From the NCBI GenBank assembly GCA_023412475.1, contig JAEYNR010000024.1, positions 1-7,612 on the forward strand: DNA of 7,612 nucleotides. The letters run 5' to 3'. How positions within the stretch are numbered: position 1 is the first letter of the stretch; every line of letters starts with the position of its first letter. The notes beneath the pieces are model-generated. The model worked only from the letters and a program-made list of their open reading frames with translations, ran no database searches and had not been told where the DNA came from. The position numbers and the translations under genes are program-made. Shown piece after piece: positions 6,070-7,612 of this stretch. This DNA comes from Fibrobacterota bacterium. GTDB lineage: Bacteria; Fibrobacterota; Chitinivibrionia; Chitinivibrionales; Chitinispirillaceae.

Positions 6070-6099
6070 TTGACAGGAACAGATGCTTTATTGGATAAT
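6070..6099 (+). promoter_or_regulatory. Sigma-70-like promoter of the DUF2225-like gene
   Basis: A perfect -35, TTGACA (6070-6075), and GATAAT (6094-6099, 5/6 match) are 18 bp apart. Transcription would start near 6106. The upstream in-frame ATG at 6083 falls between the two hexamers, so it would not be in the message. This supports the start at 6152. Confidence 0.7.
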
Positions 6100-6151
6100 A
6101 TTACTTAAACTTAAAACCGTCTTCTTCATATACAATTGGAAAGGTAGAGCC

Positions 6152-7135
6152 ATGCCAAGCGATGTTGTCGAAGTCAAAAGAAGATTAATGGTATTACTTA
6201 ATGACCAGAACCTTGTAGATGATTATATCCGTAAGTATGGCCCTACTATAGATATTAAAAATATTAAAGCCATAAAAGAAAAGCGGGAGCCCGAGACCCG
6301 AACCGAGAATGACGCTAACAGCACGGGACAGGACCCAGCTTATGAGATTCAGGTGAAATGTCCGGTTTGCAATCATCCTAAAGTTAGCTGCAATGAATTA
6401 CGGGCAAAAAGTCAGCAGATTCTGCCCAATAAATTTCTTATACCCACCTATAATGGAGCATGCGGTTTCAGGACCTTGGATTATAACATGATCGCAGTTA
6501 CGGTATGCCCTAATTGTCTTTTTTCTTCACCAGACAAGAAAGACTTCTCCCGAAGCGGTCTTCATGGTCAAGCCGAGATAAGAAGTCAAATCGCTCATGG
6601 AATACTGATGACTCTGAAGGAGAAAATCGGTGAGCGAAAGACGATTTTAGGATCGATCACCGATTATGAAAGCTATTTCAAACGTCCCCGCACAGTTGAG
6701 GCTGCAATTGACAGTTATAAGCTTGCCATGGCCAGAGCGAAAGCTGAAGCCTGGTACGAACAGCCTTACGCACTCTATAAACTTGGCGCATACACCTTAA
6801 AGATAGCCAAGATACTGAAAGATTCCGGAAAAGAGAACCGTGACCATCTCATAGAGGCTCTTGAGTATTTCGAGGAGGCATTCAGGACATCGAACTGTCC
6901 TTTAGAAGATCTTGAGATGCAGGTAATCTATACTATCGTTGCACTTACCATTAAACTTTCTGATTTCAAGAAAGCAAACTCTTTTCTGACCGTTTATACA
7001 AATCTTTTAAATACGCGCACAGCAGAGATGAAAGATAATCCCAAACTTAACACAGTGACAATAGAAAAATGGGCAGATCGTGCGAAGTTTCTATGGGAGG
7101 AGAGGGAGAATCCAGACCTTTTCAAGGAGGAATGA
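6152..7135 (+). CDS. DUF2225-like zinc-ribbon and helical-repeat protein
   Basis: The 327-residue protein has no assigned function. An N-terminal charged region (about 1-60) is followed by a probable zinc ribbon built from two CxxC pairs, KCPVC (Cys70, Cys73) and VCPNC (Cys119, Cys122), with extra Cys80 and Cys104. The motif pair about 45 residues apart is the pattern of the DUF2225 family. The rest (about 140-310) is helical and resembles TPR-like repeats, for example AIDSYKLAMARAKAEAWYEQ and ALYKLGAYTLKIAKIL, which suggests a protein-binding scaffold. There is no signal peptide or membrane segment from this start, so it is probably cytoplasmic. The ATG at 6152 is chosen because GGAAAGG (6138-6144) lies 7 nt upstream and the promoter lies downstream of the in-frame ATG at 6083. 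It is divergent from rex. The DUF2225 call is from memory of the family pattern. Confidence 0.75.
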   Translation: MPSDVVEVKRRLMVLLNDQNLVDDYIRKYGPTIDIKNIKAIKEKREPETRTENDANSTGQDPAYEIQVKCPVCNHPKVSCNELRAKSQQILPNKFLIPTYNGACGFRTLDYNMIAVTVCPNCLFSSPDKKDFSRSGLHGQAEIRSQIAHGILMTLKEKIGERKTILGSITDYESYFKRPRTVEAAIDSYKLAMARAKAEAWYEQPYALYKLGAYTLKIAKILKDSGKENRDHLIEALEYFEEAFRTSNCPLEDLEMQVIYTIVALTIKLSDFKKANSFLTVYTNLLNTRTAEMKDNPKLNTVTIEKWADRAKFLWEERENPDLFKEE

Positions 7136-7344
7136 GTTTTTTTGGGTAAAGGCTTCAACATTCGAAAAGAGAATGTCTAACTATAGGAAAATTAAGAAAT
7201 GAATTTTGTGGGTGATTTTGCGATATAGTATTGGGAACACCTCAAAGATTATGAAAAACAATAGATGTGTATTCCGGTCCTTTTAGGTGCTGTTTTTGGA
7301 TTTTTTTTGGTGGCTTTTTCTTTTTCTCTGTATCTGGGTAGGTG

Positions 7345-7387
7345 CCCCGGAGATAATATCTCAAGAATTTAAAAATTACCTCCGGGG
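7345..7387. repeat. Dispersed hairpin repeat, copy C
   Basis: CCCCGGAGATAAT (7345-7357) pairs with ATTACCTCCGGGG (7375-7387) at 12 of 13 positions around a 17-nt AT-rich loop. The arm pattern CCCC-R-GAGAT-R-AT equals copy A after A/G changes, and the single unpaired position falls at the same place in both stems. No T-tract follows on either strand. Confidence 0.65.
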
Positions 7388-7519
7388 TATATGCCCGGAT
7401 TTTAAAATCTTTAGATTTTGCGTAAGGTGCGAAAGATCTCCTCTGTTTTCGGTTTTTTTTCCAAATCACCGATGATCAAAAAAACTAATACCTAAATTGG
7501 ACGATATATTGACATAAAA

Positions 7520-7539
7520 AAACACCCTTTGAGGCGTTT
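7520..7539 (-). terminator. Possible small intrinsic terminator, minus strand
   Basis: On the minus strand, AAACGCC, loop TCAAAG and GGTGTTT form a 7-bp stem with one G-U pair, followed by further T residues. On the plus strand the G-U pair becomes an A-C mismatch, so the minus orientation is favoured. No minus-strand gene is visible to its right, so its purpose is unclear and it may be coincidence. Confidence 0.3.
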
Positions 7540-7549
7540 AATACAGTAA

Positions 7550-7573
7550 ATTATAGGTGACATAACTTATAAT
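7550..7573. promoter_or_regulatory. Operator-like inverted repeat over a -10 hexamer
   Basis: ATTATAGG (7550-7557) and CTTATAAT (7566-7573) form an 8-bp inverted repeat with one mismatch and an 8-bp centre. The right arm contains a perfect plus-strand -10, TATAAT (7568-7573), about 36 nt before the ATG at 7609. No good -35 is seen at 17 bp. A repressor binding here would cover the promoter; this is inference. Confidence 0.35.
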
Positions 7574-7608
7574 AGCTGGAATTAAATCAACACTCAAAAG
7601 GTGATAAG

Positions 7609-7612
7609 ATGA
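7609..7612 (+). CDS. Probable start of a further gene (cut by window end)
   Basis: An ATG at 7609-7611 follows the ribosome-site-like AAGGTGAT and lies downstream of a perfect -10 hexamer. Only four bases are inside the window, so nothing can be said about the product. The start is supported only by the ribosome site and promoter context. Confidence 0.4.

Larger units (their letters stand above)
7136..7608. other. Long AT-rich intergenic region
   Basis: No gene is supportable in these 473 bp; the short open frames are low-complexity and Phe/Lys-rich. It contains hairpin repeat copy C (7345-7387), a perfect AT palindrome AAAATCT-TT-AGATTTT (7404-7419), a lone perfect -35-like TTGACA (7509-7514) with no -10 at normal spacing, a small hairpin (7520-7539) and an operator-like inverted repeat (7550-7573). 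No convincing intrinsic terminator follows the gene ending at 7135. Confidence 0.6.

Noticed and set aside
7124..7152. AAGGAGG followed by ATG at the end of the DUF2225-like gene as a coupled downstream gene
   Set aside because: The ATG is one base from the ribosome-site-like motif and its frame ends after five codons.
7158..7176. Hairpin ACATTC / GAATGT after the DUF2225-like gene as a terminator
   Set aside because: The stem is only 6 bp with few GC pairs and no T-tract follows.
7242..7475. Two overlapping short frames on opposite strands
   Set aside because: They span a hairpin repeat and encode low-complexity Lys-rich or Phe-rich peptides without ribosome sites.
1..7612. CRISPR arrays, tRNA or rRNA genes
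   Set aside because: No regularly spaced repeats and no cloverleaf or rRNA-like segments were seen on reading both strands by eye.

Overview
The window is about 7.6 kb of AT-leaning bacterial DNA. It holds a decayed, IS-struck accessory stretch (1 to about 1866), a set of metabolic and regulatory genes on the minus strand (1867-5881), and a divergent plus-strand gene followed by a long intergenic tail (about 6070-7612). The gene content is a Rex redox repressor, serine biosynthesis genes, a pyridoxal kinase and a DUF2225-like zinc-ribbon/helical-repeat protein. This suggests an anaerobic or facultative bacterium. DUF2225-type proteins are common in Firmicutes, spirochaetes and some deep-branching Gram-negative phyla such as Fibrobacterota, but I cannot fix the phylum from this window.

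Region 1 (1-835) is the right-hand end of an IS21-family insertion sequence: the IstB helper ATPase (its start lies before the window) and the direct-repeat-bearing terminus. The IS end abuts, on the opposite strand, the first 41 codons of a TetR-family repressor (838-960) that stops in the middle of its DNA-recognition helix, so the repressor appears to have been interrupted by the insertion. Upstream of that remnant are a perfect 11-bp-arm palindrome that looks like its operator and a second 7-bp-arm palindrome. Next comes a frameshifted, 5'-truncated relic of a CHAT-type protease domain (about 1103-1512), then roughly 350 bp of degenerate DNA.

Region 2, all minus strand, reads right to left as rex, serC, serA, then, after a 240-bp gap with a hairpin repeat, pdxY. 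The first three are tightly packed (30-nt and 13-nt gaps) and probably form one operon. Rex senses NADH/NAD+. SerA uses NAD+ to oxidise 3-phosphoglycerate, and SerC, a PLP enzyme, makes phosphoserine. PdxY salvages pyridoxal to PLP. Two Rex boxes with the same 16-nt core lie upstream of rex. One covers the predicted transcription start, which suggests that Rex represses its own operon and so ties serine synthesis to redox state.

Region 3 holds a sigma-70-like promoter driving the DUF2225-like protein (6152-7135), about 470 bp of AT-rich intergenic DNA with several palindromes, and the first codon of another plus-strand gene at the window edge.

Three intergenic hairpins (2790-2833, 6012-6054, 7345-7387) share CCCC-purine-G outer arms and an AT-rich centre. 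They look like one dispersed palindromic repeat family rather than ordinary terminators, and are the best candidate here for something undescribed.
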